A DNA stretch of 64,000 bases, taken from assembly GCA_032622095.1 (NCBI GenBank), contig CP136063.1, forward strand, positions 178,105,956 to 178,169,955, given 5' to 3'. The notes beneath the pieces are model-generated. The model was not told the DNA's origin, did no database searches, and worked only from the letters and a program-made list of their open reading frames with translations. How positions within the stretch are numbered: the stretch's first letter is position 1; each line of letters opens with the position of its first letter. This DNA is from Siphonodentalium dalli (taxonomy: Eukaryota > Mollusca > Scaphopoda > Gadilida > Siphonodentaliidae). A program made the position numbers and the translations under genes. Shown here in pieces: positions 1-12,740 of this stretch.

Positions 1-1430
1 GGAGCTTATGCTAATATGCTGCCCATACATTAGCATGCGAGGACGATGCTTGCACTGCAAGGGTTCAATCACAGTTTCTGGACATAAAGTCCCCGCAAAA
101 AGGGTTCAATAGTCGACATACCGCTCAGTGTTAGAATCGAGGTCCTCATTTTAATATTCATTATGACCTGACCTCGATTCTAACACTGAGCGGTGATTGG
201 CTGTTTCTACTCTGTCAGTCATGGAAAGGTCAGGTCACAATGAATATTAAACTTAGGAACTGTGTCACTTGACAAATTTCTTTTTTAAAGTTGGAATTAT
301 CGACAGATTTCTCCTCTATTAGAATTGTTTACTGACAATGTGTTGATTTGTATGAGTAAATAAATTATTAGGCGACAATAATTCACTAAGTTCCAGATAT
401 TTATTTGATCGTTTGAACGATTTTTAATGATAGTAAACTGCATGGGTGGTGAATTTTGATACAAATGCGTCCATTGCTGTCTGAGCCGGATCAAATCGAA
501 AAAATACGCTCTCCGGAGACAATATTCGGTGGTTAAAATTTTATCAAATGCAACGTGTATGAATGTTTCTGATGGGAGTTTGTGGTATTTATTGAAAGAT
601 GAATTCTTTGCCGATCCATCCGTGTATATATCGTTATCATTACTGGGGTGAATGGGCTAAATTTGTGCGACTCCCGAGCGATGGTGAAACGTTGAATTTC
701 TACAGAGCCCCTTGTCTATATAATGTTCCATTAACGCGAAGAAGGCGCGTATATAGAGCGGCGTATATGGCAGTGCAAAAGGGGGGCGGACAGCGGAGCG
801 CGTTACAGGCCCCTGTGGTCAATACTGTCATTGACACTTTCATTATTTTCAATGAAAACAGCTTCTGACAGATTACTAGTGAACTGTCATTTGAACTAAA
901 GGCGATTTCCCAGTCATGTGAGTGATATCATTATCAGTAGTTTTTATGCGGTTTAACTTTTAGTCATTTAGACCGAAATTAGTGTGATTTGTGGGGGTGG
1001 GTGTCAAACAATTTGCGAGTAAAAAATAAAAACAAATTCAGGTGTAGGGGTGGTGTGTATCAGAAACTGCCAGATGCAACAAAACGGCATATGATACCTT
1101 CCTGCACAATTTTACTACCCCCCCCCCCCATACGACGAGAACTTTTACTTTTTCGGAGGGTAGGTACGAGCTGGTCAGGTACGAAATGACTTAATTGCTC
1201 CTTAATATTTCAAATTACCATAGACTCATGAGTAATGTTTGTCGTGTGTGTTCTTCGCTTGCAAGAATTCCACTCATAACCGCAATCGGCAATAGTCAAT
1301 GTCCAACCGAGGACAGAAGAATAGCATTCACTCGATTGTTTTTCTTGTTCGGAGAATAATGTTAATCGAACAGACCGGTTGGGATTTCCCACCAAAACAG
1401 AAACACGTGCTTCCGGTTTACCCGAGTCAA
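1..1430. other. Gene-free left flank
   Basis: No exon, conserved domain or RNA gene is recognised here. Positions 71-93 hold a lone terminal-repeat-like stretch starting ACAGTTTCTGGACATAAAG, matching the ends of the palindromic element at 13834-13996. There is a run of C at about 1121-1130. The open frame at 599-868 has no homology I can recognise and looks like chance. Confidence 0.6.
121..193. repeat. Perfect 24-bp inverted repeat (hairpin)
   Basis: Arms at 121-144 and 170-193 are exact reverse complements around a 25-base loop. A second, overlapping inverted repeat pairs about 151-174 with 228-250. The block is probably a small foldback transposon, but no target duplication was recognised. 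Confidence 0.8.
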
Positions 1431-1439
1431 CTTACAAAT
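1431..1439. repeat. Target-site duplication, left copy
   Basis: CTTACAAAT lies directly before the left TIR of the 11.1-kb element and is identical to 12567-12575. Confidence 0.85.
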
Positions 1440-1694
1440 GGTAACACCTAATAGTCAGCGAGCTATCGTATACACACATGAATATTAATATATTCTAATA
1501 TAGTTTAAGGCGGGGTCAAGTGCACGTGGTTGCGTGTTGCGGGGCTGTCATACTGTGTGATTGGCATGTTGAGACGTGGCATAAGGACCAGTTGGACCAC
1601 ATTTAACATAGAATCATTAATTATATAGCTCGCAAACATATGACTCTGAGAATTTGTGAATTTCCTGTCTCCCGGCCCGGCCGGTGAACTTAAC

Positions 1695-2000
1695 GTTGTA
1701 ATTATGATATTATGTCGATAATTTCTGCCATTAACACCTTCTTGGACCTGCACCGTGGCATACAATAGGCCTACATGTACGTGTCATTAGGCATACAATA
1801 GCTCGGCGACATACGAAAAGTTGCACTTCTCTTGTCGCGACGAAAGTTGTTATGATATTATCTATTTTGGGTAACCCCACTGATGAAGTACTTACGGTCG
1901 ATAATTTCTGGCATTAACCCCTTCTTTACAGTAAGCGTGGCATTAAACTTGGGACCTCTGTACCTGTATGTATAATAGGTCGCTGACATAGGGGAGAGCG
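1695..2000 (-). repeat. Degenerate satellite monomers next to left TIR
   Basis: About two diverged copies of the 167-bp satellite, in the same orientation as the array at 3070-4165. Recognisable pieces are the 'ataatttctggcattaacc' and 'aataggtcgctgacata' segments. They suggest the left array once reached closer to the TIR. Confidence 0.7.
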
Positions 2001-3065
2001 GGGCATCCTATAGGCTATACATGGAAATGTGAGCATGGCCGGTCCCCTTCCTTTTTCAACTTTTATTATAAAGTATACCAAAGACTTGAAATATCACATG
2101 ACATCTACTTCTATCATTATTTATGATCTATTTCGCTTTTACATGTAAAATCGAAAATAATTTCGTTCCAACATGCCCCGGCCGGGTTGTTTGAAATTAT
2201 TAGGGGCAAATTGGAACATCGACCGGGGTATGTCAGAACACTGATCGTATTATAGGGACACGTACTACATATGAAATCAATGTATACAAGAGGTAAAACC
2301 ACTAATATATTCCAAGAACTATATTAAATTGCTAGTATGAAACATAATAGCTGAGTCCGGTAAATAAAGTATGTTCGAGAAATCGTCATCACTGGAAAAC
2401 GCAGCACCCGAAAACGTCGTTTCACATTCAGGAGGGACGTAGCAATGTAAAATTTGGAAGGGGTGTTACTAACCGTGTTAGAGTTATCGATACAAATTAG
2501 GCCTATTCATCAACGAAAACGTATTGAAATCACATTTAGGACATGGTTTGCAAGCAACTGAGATGCATTGATCCATAATTCCATCTGATTTTTTCCCATA
2601 ATAGTTAATTATAGTACCTTGAGCAATGCATAATTTTGATGGAGTTTTCCGTAAGTCGCACTATATATGGGGACACAATAATGGGTGTTCCAACATGCCC
2701 CGCGACCATGGTAAAAGGGTCTAATGGTACACGATCTTAAAAAGACACTAATTAATCGGTAATTTTTTTAGTTATGAGTGAAACGAAATGAAACTGGATC
2801 ATGCAATTGGCATAATTTACACCCTTTAGGCCTATGTCTCGAAATTTTATCTTGAACATTGATGAAACCTGAAAATCTAAAAAATTACTTCATACCCCTC
2901 AAAAACGATTTTTGTTCATAACTCTTATACCATTCCGAGAATAGTCTGATATTTTTTGTGTTATTTGTGCATACAAGAGTGTTTTCTACAAATAAGTGGC
3001 AATTGTATAATTATGCTGTTTTATTTTTTAACAAGAGAAGTGGGGTGTTTCAATATACCTCACGT
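2001..3065. other. Spacer inside the MULE, no gene
   Basis: AT-rich sequence with no recognisable coding exon. The phrase 'gttccaacatgcccc' occurs at about 2166 and 2690, with a degenerate form near 3046, so a short dispersed motif is present. Small open frames here are unsupported. Confidence 0.5.
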
Positions 3066-3069
3066 TCTA

Positions 3070-4165
3070 ACGTGCACCGGTCTCCCATACGAACAGTTGC
3101 ACTTCCTGAGTCCCGATGGACGTTGTTAAGATATGATCTCATTCAGACCACCCTACTGAAGAAGTACGGGCGATAATTTCTGGCATTAACCCTTTATTGT
3201 CCTGAGGCGTGGCATTAAACGTTGGACCTCTGCTATGTACAATAGGTCGCTGACATACGAAAAGTTGCACTTCCTGAGTCCCGATGGACGTTGTTACGCT
3301 ATGATCTCATTCAGACCACCCTACTGAAGAAGTACGGGCGATAATTTCTGACATTAACCCTTTATTGTCCTGAGGCGTGGCATTAAACGTTGGACCTCTG
3401 GTATGTACAATAGGTCGCTGACATACGAAAAGTTGCACTTCCTGAGTTCCGATGGACGTTGTTAAGATATGATCTCATCCAGACCACATACTGAAGAGGT
3501 ACGGGCGATAATTTCTGGCATTAACCCTTTATTGTCCTGAGGCGTAGCATTAAACGTTGAACCTCTGCTATGTACAATAGGTCGCTGACATACGAAAAGT
3601 TGCACTTCCTGAGTCCCGATGGACATTGTTATGATATGATCTCATTCAGACCACCCTACTGAAGAAGTACGGGCGATAATTTCTGGCATTAACCCTTTAT
3701 TGTCCTGAGGCGTGGCATTAAACGTTGGACCTCTGCTATGTACAATAGGTCGCTGACATACGAAAAGTTGCACTTCCTGAGTCCCGATGGACGTTGTTAA
3801 GCTATGATCTCATTCAGACCACCCTACTTAAGAAGTACGGGCGATAATTTCTGACATTAACCCTTTATTGTCCTGATGTGTGGCATTAAACGATGAACCT
3901 CTGCTATGTACAATAGGTCGCTGACAAACGAAAAGTTGCACTTCCTGAGTCCCGATGGACGTTGTTATAATATGATCTCATTCAGACCACCCTACTGAAG
4001 AAGTACGAGCGATAATTTCTGGCATTAACCCTTTATTGTCATGGTGCGTGGCATTAAACGTTGGACCTCTGGTATGTACAATAGGTCGCTGACATACGAA
4101 AAGTTGCACTTCCTGAGTCCCGATGGACGTTGTTAAGATATGATCTCATTCAGACCACCCTACTG
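3070..4165 (-). repeat. Left satellite array, about 6.5 copies of ~168 bp
   Basis: The landmark 'gtcgctgaca' recurs at about 3246, 3414, 3583, 3751, 3919 and 4087, a period of 168-169 bp. Read on the minus strand, the unit is the same as that of the long array at 7326-11980. The array ends abruptly at about 4165. Confidence 0.95.
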
Positions 4166-4391
4166 GTTTTTGAATAGCCCGGACAACGTCGGGCTCATCG
4201 GCTAGTAATATAAATAATCTGATAGCCTGAAAATAATGTATAACCCATTGGGAGCCCCTAGTGTAGTGAAGTGAATTATGGGTAATTTTAACAGGAGTGC
4301 GCATGCCTGTTCTGTTGGAGTAACCGCTATCTTTTATTTTCTGGTCATCAAGTCAAAATTGTATCGTATACACAATGTGTTTGTACCGATG

Positions 4392-4476
4392 GATGTATCG
4401 TGACTCGACTCGTTTTCGTGGTCATATAGGCCCTATATATAACCTATGATCACGAAAACGAGCAGAGTCGCGATAT
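4392..4476. repeat. Foldback hairpin, arms ~33 bp
   Basis: Two near-complementary arms, about 4395-4430 and 4440-4475, surround a short 'ccctatatataa' loop. Both contain the 'cgttttcgtg' core. It looks like a small palindromic element nested in the MULE. Confidence 0.75.
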
Positions 4477-4839
4477 CTGATAGAATTCCAGGAATCGTAC
4501 ATTCACTTTCAATAGTATAGATTCACTGAATCTGCCGCGGAATTCCCAAAATTGTAGGCTACTTTCATTTTCAATAGGAATTTCCGAATTTCCACTTTCA
4601 CTTTTCACTGTTACAACGCAAAGCGACCTTAGTTGACCCAGATATATGGCACACTGGCTGAGTCCATGACAAATAGTGTATGTAGCATTGCTTCCTTCAT
4701 TTAATTAAAGCTCACCTCGTTAAAACGCATGTCAATCGTATTTGTTTACAAATTGCATTGGGTGCGACGATTTTCAGTAGGGCCCTATTTGCGGAGGTCA
4801 CTTTGCGGAAGTCCCCGAATTCGCGGAGGTCCCCTAAAA

Positions 4840-5200
4840 TGGGCGATATATGTAGATTTTAATGAGGGAACGGGTGCGTATAGGGACATGACAATCTGCG
4901 GGATGGGATGGGATATGGGACAAAACGACAATCTGCGGGATAGAATTTCAAATTTCAGTTGCATTATTTTGATCGACAACTGACCTAACATGGGGTGGAA
5001 TTTGGGATAGAATGACAATCTGCGGGACAGGATTTTCAAATTGCGTGGGACGGCCGATATCTCGAGGAATACAGCGCGCAGTGGGCTCCTTTTGGTGTCT
5101 AACGAAAGGTCCACATTCGCCCTATCCACACACATTAACCCCGCCACTGACCGAACACGGAAGTTACATTATTCGATCGACAACTGACCTAACATAAAAT
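4840..5200 (+). repeat. Short direct repeats ('gacaatctgcggga')
   Basis: The phrase 'gacaatctgcggga' occurs three times (about 4890, 4927, 5017) and 'gatcgacaactgacctaaca' twice (about 4972 and 5174). These look like short duplications. Open frames crossing them on both strands are read-through of the repeat. Confidence 0.6.
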
Positions 5201-5319
5201 GCTACAAACACGAAAAACTGCGTTCGACATTAATGTTTAGAATTTAGATTTCTCGATGAATACGCTAGCAAATAACAAGTTTTAGGTATCAAATAACACC
5301 ACCGCGTATGACCGTCGAA

Positions 5320-6090
5320 TGATATATTCATATGAGAACAACTGCGGTCATTCGCTGGGGGGGGGAGGTTCTCATATTAACTGCTGTCATTCGCGGGGGG
5401 GGGGGGGGTTCTCATATTATCTGCCAGTAATACGCGAGGGAGGTTCTCATATTATACGCGGGGGAGGTTTGCATATGAACATATTATCCGCCGGTCATAT
5501 GCAGTGGAGGTTCTCATATTATCCTCATTTGATTTGAGATAATATGAGAACCTCCCTCGCATATGACCGGTGGATAATATGAACCTCCACCGTGTATGAC
5601 CGGCGGATAATATGATAACCTCCCTCGCATATGACCGGCTGATAATATGTTCATATGAGAACCTGCCCCACGTATGACCGGATGATAATATGAGAACCTC
5701 CCTCGCGTATGACTGGCGGATAATATGAACCTCCCCCGTGTATGACCGGTGGATAATATGTTCATATGAGAACCTCCCCCGTGTATGACCGGCGGATAAT
5801 AAAAATTATGTTCATATGAGAACCTCCCCCACGTATGACCGGAGGATAATATGAGAACCTCCACCACATATGACCGGACGATAATATGAGAACCTCCCTC
5901 GCGTATGACCGGCGGATAATATGAACCTCCACCGCGTATGACTGGCGTATAATATGTTCATATGAGAACCTCCCCCGCGTATGACCGGCAGATAATATGT
6001 TCATATGAGAACCTCCCCCCACGTATGACCAGCAGATAATATGAGAACTTCCACCGCGTATACATATGACTGGCGGACACATAAGTTTTT
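5320..6090. repeat. Central inverted minisatellite, ~35-43 bp units
   Basis: Units containing 'gagaacctccc' and 'tatgaccggcggataatat' are tandemly repeated about 15 times at 5535-6085. They occur about five times in the opposite sense at 5320-5525, with runs of G. The two blocks meet head to head near 5527. The apparent proteins on the minus strand are translations of this repeat and are not genes. Confidence 0.9.
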
Positions 6091-6299
6091 AAGTCTATAA
6101 GCACTATTTGATTTGAATATTCTTTCGAGCAGTCTGACCATTGACATATTCATGCATTCAAACCACTTAATTTATTTTGTAACTTGGCTTGTAATCGCCG
6201 GACACCGGCTTCCGGCCTGGGCTTTTAATCACAACTAAAATAAAAAATAAGTGTGAATTATAACAAATGAAAAGCGCAAATACCTTTTAAAGATTACAA

Positions 6300-6376
6300 A
6301 TGCAAAATGTTTGTACGGACGGACGGACGTACGGACGGAGACGTCGACTATATACCCGCCGACTTAAAGTGGGCAT
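6300..6376 (-). mobile_element. Head fragment of a GTCC-type minisatellite element
   Basis: Read on the minus strand, a short imperfect palindrome containing 'tgcccactttaagtcggcgg' is followed by GTCC-type repeats (+ strand 'cggacggacggac'). This is the layout of the heads at 27480, 30742 and 42204. No core or tail follows. Confidence 0.55.
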
Positions 6377-7310
6377 AATAACATGTCTGGCTCAATAACA
6401 TCACGAAAGTACAAGCAAGGAATGATATACCATCGCAGTTTATCAGACCTCGAGAATTTGACTTGTCATTACTTACATAAAACAGTCATTTGCGCTGCAT
6501 GGAACAAAAAGAGAGTTCCGCATGTTAGTGTATTCTTATATGGTAGAAATAAAGAGCGCTAGTTAAATTTATGTGGGATAAATTGTAAACAGCTGAAGAA
6601 CGTTATATCAATATTTCGTGTAATTGTCACCCTGTCTAATTCCATATAATGTAGACACAATTTGGAAGCCCGAATTTTGGGCCATGTCCGTTTAAGTTAC
6701 CGGTATGTCACGAAATTGCACGAAAGTTCTGCCAGTGGTACTTCCCATAACACTAACATTTGAGTTAAAGTCATGGCAGGTAATGGGACAATTTAATAGT
6801 GATTTCAACATCATGTCTCTACAGGATGCATGAGCTAAAAGACATCGCTGTGTGTTGCAGACCAGGCAGGACCAGGTGTTATAATTTCACAGACTTCAGT
6901 TTGTGACATGTGCATGTAGAGCAAAATAATTAATTTTGTGCCACGCTGTAGTGTGGGTATTTTATTGTATGTTATCAAATTGTTGTGACAGTTTTAATAG
7001 GGTTGCTCTGTGGGGGTCATACGTCTCAGAGTGCTAGTAAAATTGGTTTGTCGACATTCGTAGGACTGTCTATGTGGAAAAGCTTATCTGATTTACCGGA
7101 GGGTCGAATGACGCTTATCTCTAAACTCAATATGGGGCCGACACTCATAGTAATGGACATATATATAGGCCAGTGAAACCGATCTACCACTGTAACCAGT
7201 TGCAGATGTGTTTAAATGTAGATGTTATAACTCATGGCATTTGGTTGTCCATTACCGTTGTTCAGGAACGTGGTAAGATGATACCATTGGAATGGGGTGT
7301 CAAACTTCAA
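6377..7310. other. Unique spacer within the MULE
   Basis: No repeat array, exon or domain was recognised. The small frame at 6985-7176 has no supporting signal. Confidence 0.4.
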
Positions 7311-7325
7311 ACTGGCATTAAAAAC

Positions 7326-10300
7326 GGTACTTCGTCTTTTGGTTGAATGATATAATATCATAGGAAAGTTCAGCGGGACACGGGAAGTACAACTTTACAC
7401 GCAGGCGGCCAATTGTACACATCAGAGGTCCCTTGTGCAATGCCACGGTTAAGATAAAGAAGGGGTCAATGCCAGAAATTACCGACCGTACATCATTTGG
7501 GTGACACATGAAATATTAACACAACAGCGTTCATCGGGAAACGGAAAGCACCAGTACTGTCAAGATAAATAAGGGGTTAATGCCAGAATTTACCGACCGA
7601 TCAATGTGATCCAAACTAATTAATATAACATTGTTCATCGGGACACGGTAACTGCAACTTTTCGTATGCCAGCGACCTATTGTACACACCAGAGTTCCCA
7701 TGTTTAATGCCACGCTTCGGGACAAGAAGGGGTTAATGCCAGAAATTTTCGACCGTACTTCATCTGTATGGTGGCCCAAACGAGATAATATCATAACAAC
7801 GTCCGTCGGGACTCGGGAAGTGCAACTTTTCGTATGTCAGCGACCTATTGTACACACCAGAGTTCCCTGTTTAATGCCACGCTTCGGGACAAGAAGGGGT
7901 TAATTCCAGAAATTATCGACCATACTTCTTCAGTAGTGTGGTCTGAATGAGATCATATCATAACAACGTCCATCGGGACTCGGGAAGTGAAACATTTCGT
8001 ATGTCAGCGACCTATTGTACACACCAGAGGTCCCATGTTTAACGCCACGCTTGACGACAAGAAGGGGTTAATGTCAGAAATTTTGGAACGTACTTCATCA
8101 GTATGTGGCCCAAACGAGATAATATCATAATAACATCCATCGGGACTCGGGAAGTGAAACATTTCGTATGTCAGCGACCTATTGTACACACCAGAGGTCC
8201 CATGTTTAATGCCACGCTTCGGGACAAGAAGGGTTAATTCCAGAAATTATCGACCATACTTCTTCAGTAGGGTGGTGTGAATGAGATCATATCATAACAA
8301 CGTCCATCGGGACTCGGGAAGTGCAACTTTTCGTATGTCAGCGACCTATTGTACACACCAGAGGTCCCATATTTAATGCCACGCTTCAGGACAAGAAGTG
8401 GTTAATGCCAGAAATTTTCGACCGTACTTCATCAGTATGGTGGCCCAAACGAGATAATATCATAACAACGTCCATCGGGACTCGGGAAATGCAACTTTTC
8501 GTATGTCAGCGACCTATTGTACACATCAGAAGTTCCTTGTTTACTTCCAACTTTAGACAAAGAAGGGGTTAATGCCATAAATTATCGACCGTACTTCATC
8601 AGTATGGTGGCCCAAACAAGATAATATCATAACAACGTCCATCGGGACTCGGGAAGTGCAACTTTTCGTATGTCAGCGACCTATTGTACACACCAGAGGT
8701 CCCATGTTTAACGCCACGCTTGACGACAAGAAGGGGTTAATGTCAGAAATTTTGGAACGTACTTCATCAGTATGTGGCCCAAACGAGATAATATCATAAT
8801 AACATCCATCGGGACTCGGGAAGTGAAACATTTCGTATGTCAGCGACCTATTGTACACACCAGAGGTCCAATGTTTAATGCCACGCTTCGGGACAAGAAG
8901 GGTTAATTCCAGAAATTATCGACCATACTTCTTCAGTAGGGTGGTGTGAATGAGATCATATCATAACAACGTCCATCGGGACTCGGGAAGTGCAACTTTT
9001 CGTATGTCAGCGACCTATTGTACACACCAGAGGTCCCATGTTTAATGCCACGCTTCAGGACAAGAAGGGGTTAATGCCAGAAATTTTCGACCGTACTTCA
9101 TCAGTATGGTGGCCCAAACGAGATAATATCATAACAACGTCCATCGGGACTCGGGAAATGCAACTTTTCGTATGTCAGCGACCTATTGTACACATCAGAA
9201 GTTCCTTGTTTACTTCCACGTTCAGACAAAGAAGGGGTTAATGCTAGAAATTATCGACCGTACTTCATCAGTATGGTGGACCAAACGAGATAATATCATA
9301 ACAACGTCCGTCGGGACTCGGGAAGTGCAACTTTTCGTATGTCAGCGACCTATTGTACACACCAGAGTTCCCATGTTTAATGCCACGCTTCAGGACAAGA
9401 AGGGGTTAATTCCAGAAATTATCGACCATACTTCTTCAGTAGTGTGGTCTGAATGAGATCATATCATAACAACGTCCATCGGGACTCGGGAAGTGCAACT
9501 TTTCGTATGTCATCGACCTATTGTACACACCAGAGGTACCATGTTAATGCCACGCTTCAGGACAAGAAGGGGTTAATACCAGAAAATTTCGACCGTACTT
9601 CATCAGTATGGTGGCCCAAACGAGATAATATCATAACAACGTCCGTCGGGACTCGGGAAGTGCAACTTTTCGTATGTCATCGACCTATTGTACACACCAG
9701 AGGTACCATGTTAATGCCACGCTTCAGGACAAGAAGGGGTTAATGCCAGAAAATTTCGAGCGTACTTCATCAGTATGGTGGCCCAAACGAGATAATATCA
9801 TAACAACGTCCATCGGGACTCGGGAAGTGCAACTTCTCGTATGTAAGCGACTTATTGTACACATCAGAAGTTCCTTGTTTAGTTCCACGTTCAGACAAAG
9901 AAGGGGTTAATGCCAGAAATTATCGACCGTACTTCATCAGTGACCCAAACAAGATAATATCATAACAACGTCCATCGGGACTCGGGAAGTGAAACATTTC
10001 GTATGTCAGCGACCTATTGTACACACCAGAGGTCCCGTGTTTAACGCCACGCTTGACGACAAGAAGGGGTTAATGTCAGAAATATTGGAACGTACTTCAT
10101 CAGTATGGTGGCCCAAACGAGATAATATCATAATAACATCCATCGGGACTCGGGAAGTGAAACATTTCGTATGTCAGCGACCTATTGTACACACCAGAGG
10201 TCCCATGTTTAATGCCACGCTTCAAGACAAGAAGGGGTTAATGCCAGAAATTTTCGACCGTACTTCATCAGTATGGTGGCCCAAACGAGATAATATCATA

Positions 10301-11980
10301 ACAACATCCATCGGGACTCGGGAAGTGCAACTTTTCGTATGTCAGCGACCTGTTGTAAACATCAGAAGTTCCTTGTTTACTTCCACGTTCAGACAAAGAA
10401 GGGGTTAATGCTAGAAATTATCGACCGTACTTCATCAGTAGGGTGACCCAAACGAGATAATATCATAACAACGTCACTCGGGAAGTGCAACATTTCGTAT
10501 GTCAGCGACCTATTGTACACACCAGAGGTCCCATGTTTAATGTCACGCTTCAGGACAAGGAGGGGTTAATGCCAAAAATGTTCGACCATACTTCTTCAGT
10601 AGGGTGGTCTGAAGGAGATAATATCATAACAACGTCCATCGGGACTCGGGAAGTGCAACTTTTCGTATGTCAGCGACCTATTGTACACATCAGAAGTTCC
10701 TTGTTTACTTCCACCTTCAGACAAATAAGGGGTTAATGCCAGAAATTATCGACAGTACTTCATCAGTAGGGTGACCCAAACGAGATAATATCATCATAAC
10801 GTCCATCGGGACTCGGGAAGTGCAACTTTTCGTATGTCAGCGACCTATTGTACACATCAGAAGTTCCTTGTTTACTTCCACGTTCAGACAAAGAAGGGGT
10901 TAATGCTAGAAATTATCGACCGTACTTCATCAGTAGGGTGACCCAAACGAAATAATATCATAACAACGTCACTCGGGAAGTGCAACATTTCGTATGTCAG
11001 CGACCTATTGTACACACCAGAGGTCCCATGTTTAATGTCACGCTTCAGGACAAGGAGGGGTTAATGCCAGAAATGTTCGACCATACTTCTTCAGTAGGGT
11101 GGTCTGAATGAGATCATATCACAACAACGTCCATCGGGACTCGGGAAGTGCAACTCTTTGTATGTCAGTGACCTATTGTACACACCAGAGGTCCCATGTT
11201 TAATGTCACGCTTCAGGACAAGAAGGGGTTAATGCCAGAATTTTTCGACCGTACTTCATCAGTATGGTGGCCCAAACGAGATAATACCATAACAACGTCC
11301 ATCGGGACTCGGGAAGTGCAACTTTTCGTATGTCAGCTACCTATTGTACATATCAGAAGTTCCTTGTTTACTTCCACCTTAAGAAAAAGAAGGGGTTAAT
11401 GCCAGAAATTATCGACAGTACTTCATCAGTAGGGTGACCCAAACGAGATAATATCATAATATCGTCCATCGGGACTCGGGAAGTGAAACATTTCGTATGT
11501 CAGAGACCTATTGTACACACCAGAGGTACCATGTTTAATGCCACGCTTCGGGACAAGAAGGGATTAATTCCAGAAATTATCGACCATACTTCTTCAGTAG
11601 GGTGGTCTGAATGAGATAATATCATAACAACGTCCATCGGGACTCGGGAAGTGCAACTTTTCGTATGTCAGCGACCTGTTGTACACATCAGAAGTTCCTT
11701 GTTTAGTGCCACGTTCAGACAAAGAAGGGGTTAATGCCCGAAATTATCGACCGTACTTCTTAGGGTGACCCAAAAGAGATAATATCATAACAACGTCTAT
11801 CGAGACTCGGGAAGTGCACGTTTTAGTATGTCAGCGACCTATTGTACACATCAGAGGTTCCTTGTTTATGCCACGGTTCAGACAAAGAAGGGGTTATATA
11901 ATGCCAGAAATTACGGCCGTTCTTCTTCAGTAGGGTGACCCAAAATAGATAATATCATAACAACGTCAATCGAGACCGCA
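7326..11980 (+). repeat. Right satellite array, ~28 copies of 167 bp
   Basis: The landmark GTCAGCGACCTATTGTACA recurs every 167 bp (for example about 7831, 7998, 8165 and 8332). Units differ by substitutions and small gaps and fall into a few subtypes. Since 167 is not a multiple of three, the open frames of 60-139 codons shift from unit to unit, so they are not protein genes. The unit is about the length of DNA on one nucleosome. The array lies inside the MULE and is inverted relative to the left array. Confidence 0.97.
8004..9341 (+). repeat. Higher-order repeat, 669 bp (4 x 167)
   Basis: The block from about 8004 is repeated almost base for base from about 8673, a shift of 669 bp or four monomers. 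Adjacent monomers differ more from each other than from the monomer four places away. This indicates a recent four-unit duplication by unequal exchange or replication slippage. Confidence 0.85.
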
Positions 11981-12480
11981 CTTCTTCATGATTGATGTAA
12001 ACATATATATTTTTATTTCCAAATCCAAACAATTGGCATAATACACAGAGCGACGACATAAATACACAACATACGGTATTTATAAGACTTAATTTTGGAA
12101 ATGAGGATCTTCGTGATTTGGGTGACATGACATCACAAAACTGTTAGGAAGTGCGTGCAACTTTTCGTTTGTCAGTGAGCTATTGTACTCGTCGAATGTT
12201 CAACTATTCAATTTCAATGGTTCTGTTCAGATACGTACATTTGTTCAGACACATTACAAGGGGTTAATATTAGGCATAATGCAATAAATTATCGGTTATT
12301 GTTTTTATTCAAGTCACAAAATATAACCATCTGGAATCTGGATTATGCATATTTGAATCAACATACCGTAACATAATTATATAGGTATAACAGACGACTA
12401 TGAATCAAACTACACACTAAAACTAATGTCGAATTGTCTCGCCCTTTTCGCCAAATAAAGAACATAATCTCACCTCACGC
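11981..12480. other. AT-rich spacer before right TIR
   Basis: No exon or domain was recognised. A few satellite-like words survive near 12155-12190 ('gtgcaacttttcg'), so the array probably extended further in the past. Confidence 0.45.
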
Positions 12481-12566
12481 CACACCCCATATATGAATAT
12501 TAATTAGGGTATAGTTTATAAATATTCATGAGGTATACAACAGCTCGCTGACTATTAGGTGTTACC

Positions 12567-12575
12567 CTTACAAAT
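12567..12575. repeat. Target-site duplication, right copy
   Basis: CTTACAAAT directly follows the right TIR, which ends GGTGTTACC on the + strand. It is identical to 1431-1439. Confidence 0.85.
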
Positions 12576-12740
12576 ACCCGAATACCTGAGTAGCTTCCAT
12601 CACAAATTCGATATAACAACGCTAGCAGTTTTCGATAAGTTGCTGGTCTAATGTTACTTTAGTACTAGTCAGGTACTACACACCATACACATTCACACAA
12701 TCATCTATTAGTATTATGCTAATTTATATAACTAAATTAA

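Larger units (their letters stand above)
1440..12566. mobile_element. Giant Mutator-like (MULE) foldback element, 11.1 kb
   Basis: The terminal inverted repeats both begin GGTAACACCTAATAGTCAGC and continue alike for about 50 bp. The flanks carry a perfect 9-bp direct duplication, CTTACAAAT, at 1431-1439 and 12567-12575. A 9-bp target duplication with long TIRs is typical of the Mutator superfamily; Merlin (8-9 bp) is the alternative. Inside are a 167-bp satellite in opposite orientations (minus at 3070-4165, plus at 7326-11980), a central inverted minisatellite and smaller hairpins. No transposase frame was recognised, so it is non-autonomous or has lost its gene. The boundaries are firm; the superfamily is an inference from duplication length. 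Confidence 0.85.

Noticed and set aside
599-868. 89-codon frame
   Set aside because: No homology, no splice or promoter context, and it runs across low-complexity DNA.
4785-5147. 120-codon minus-strand frame
   Set aside because: It spans short direct repeats and overlaps an opposite-strand frame of equal quality. No domain.
5514-6082. Gly/Ser/His-rich repetitive 'proteins' on the minus strand
   Set aside because: Read-through of the ~35-43 bp minisatellite. Composition follows the repeat.
7326-11980. Many open frames of 60-139 codons with a shared peptide
   Set aside because: They are translations of a 167-bp satellite whose length shifts the frame at each unit. They show no domain and no constraint.
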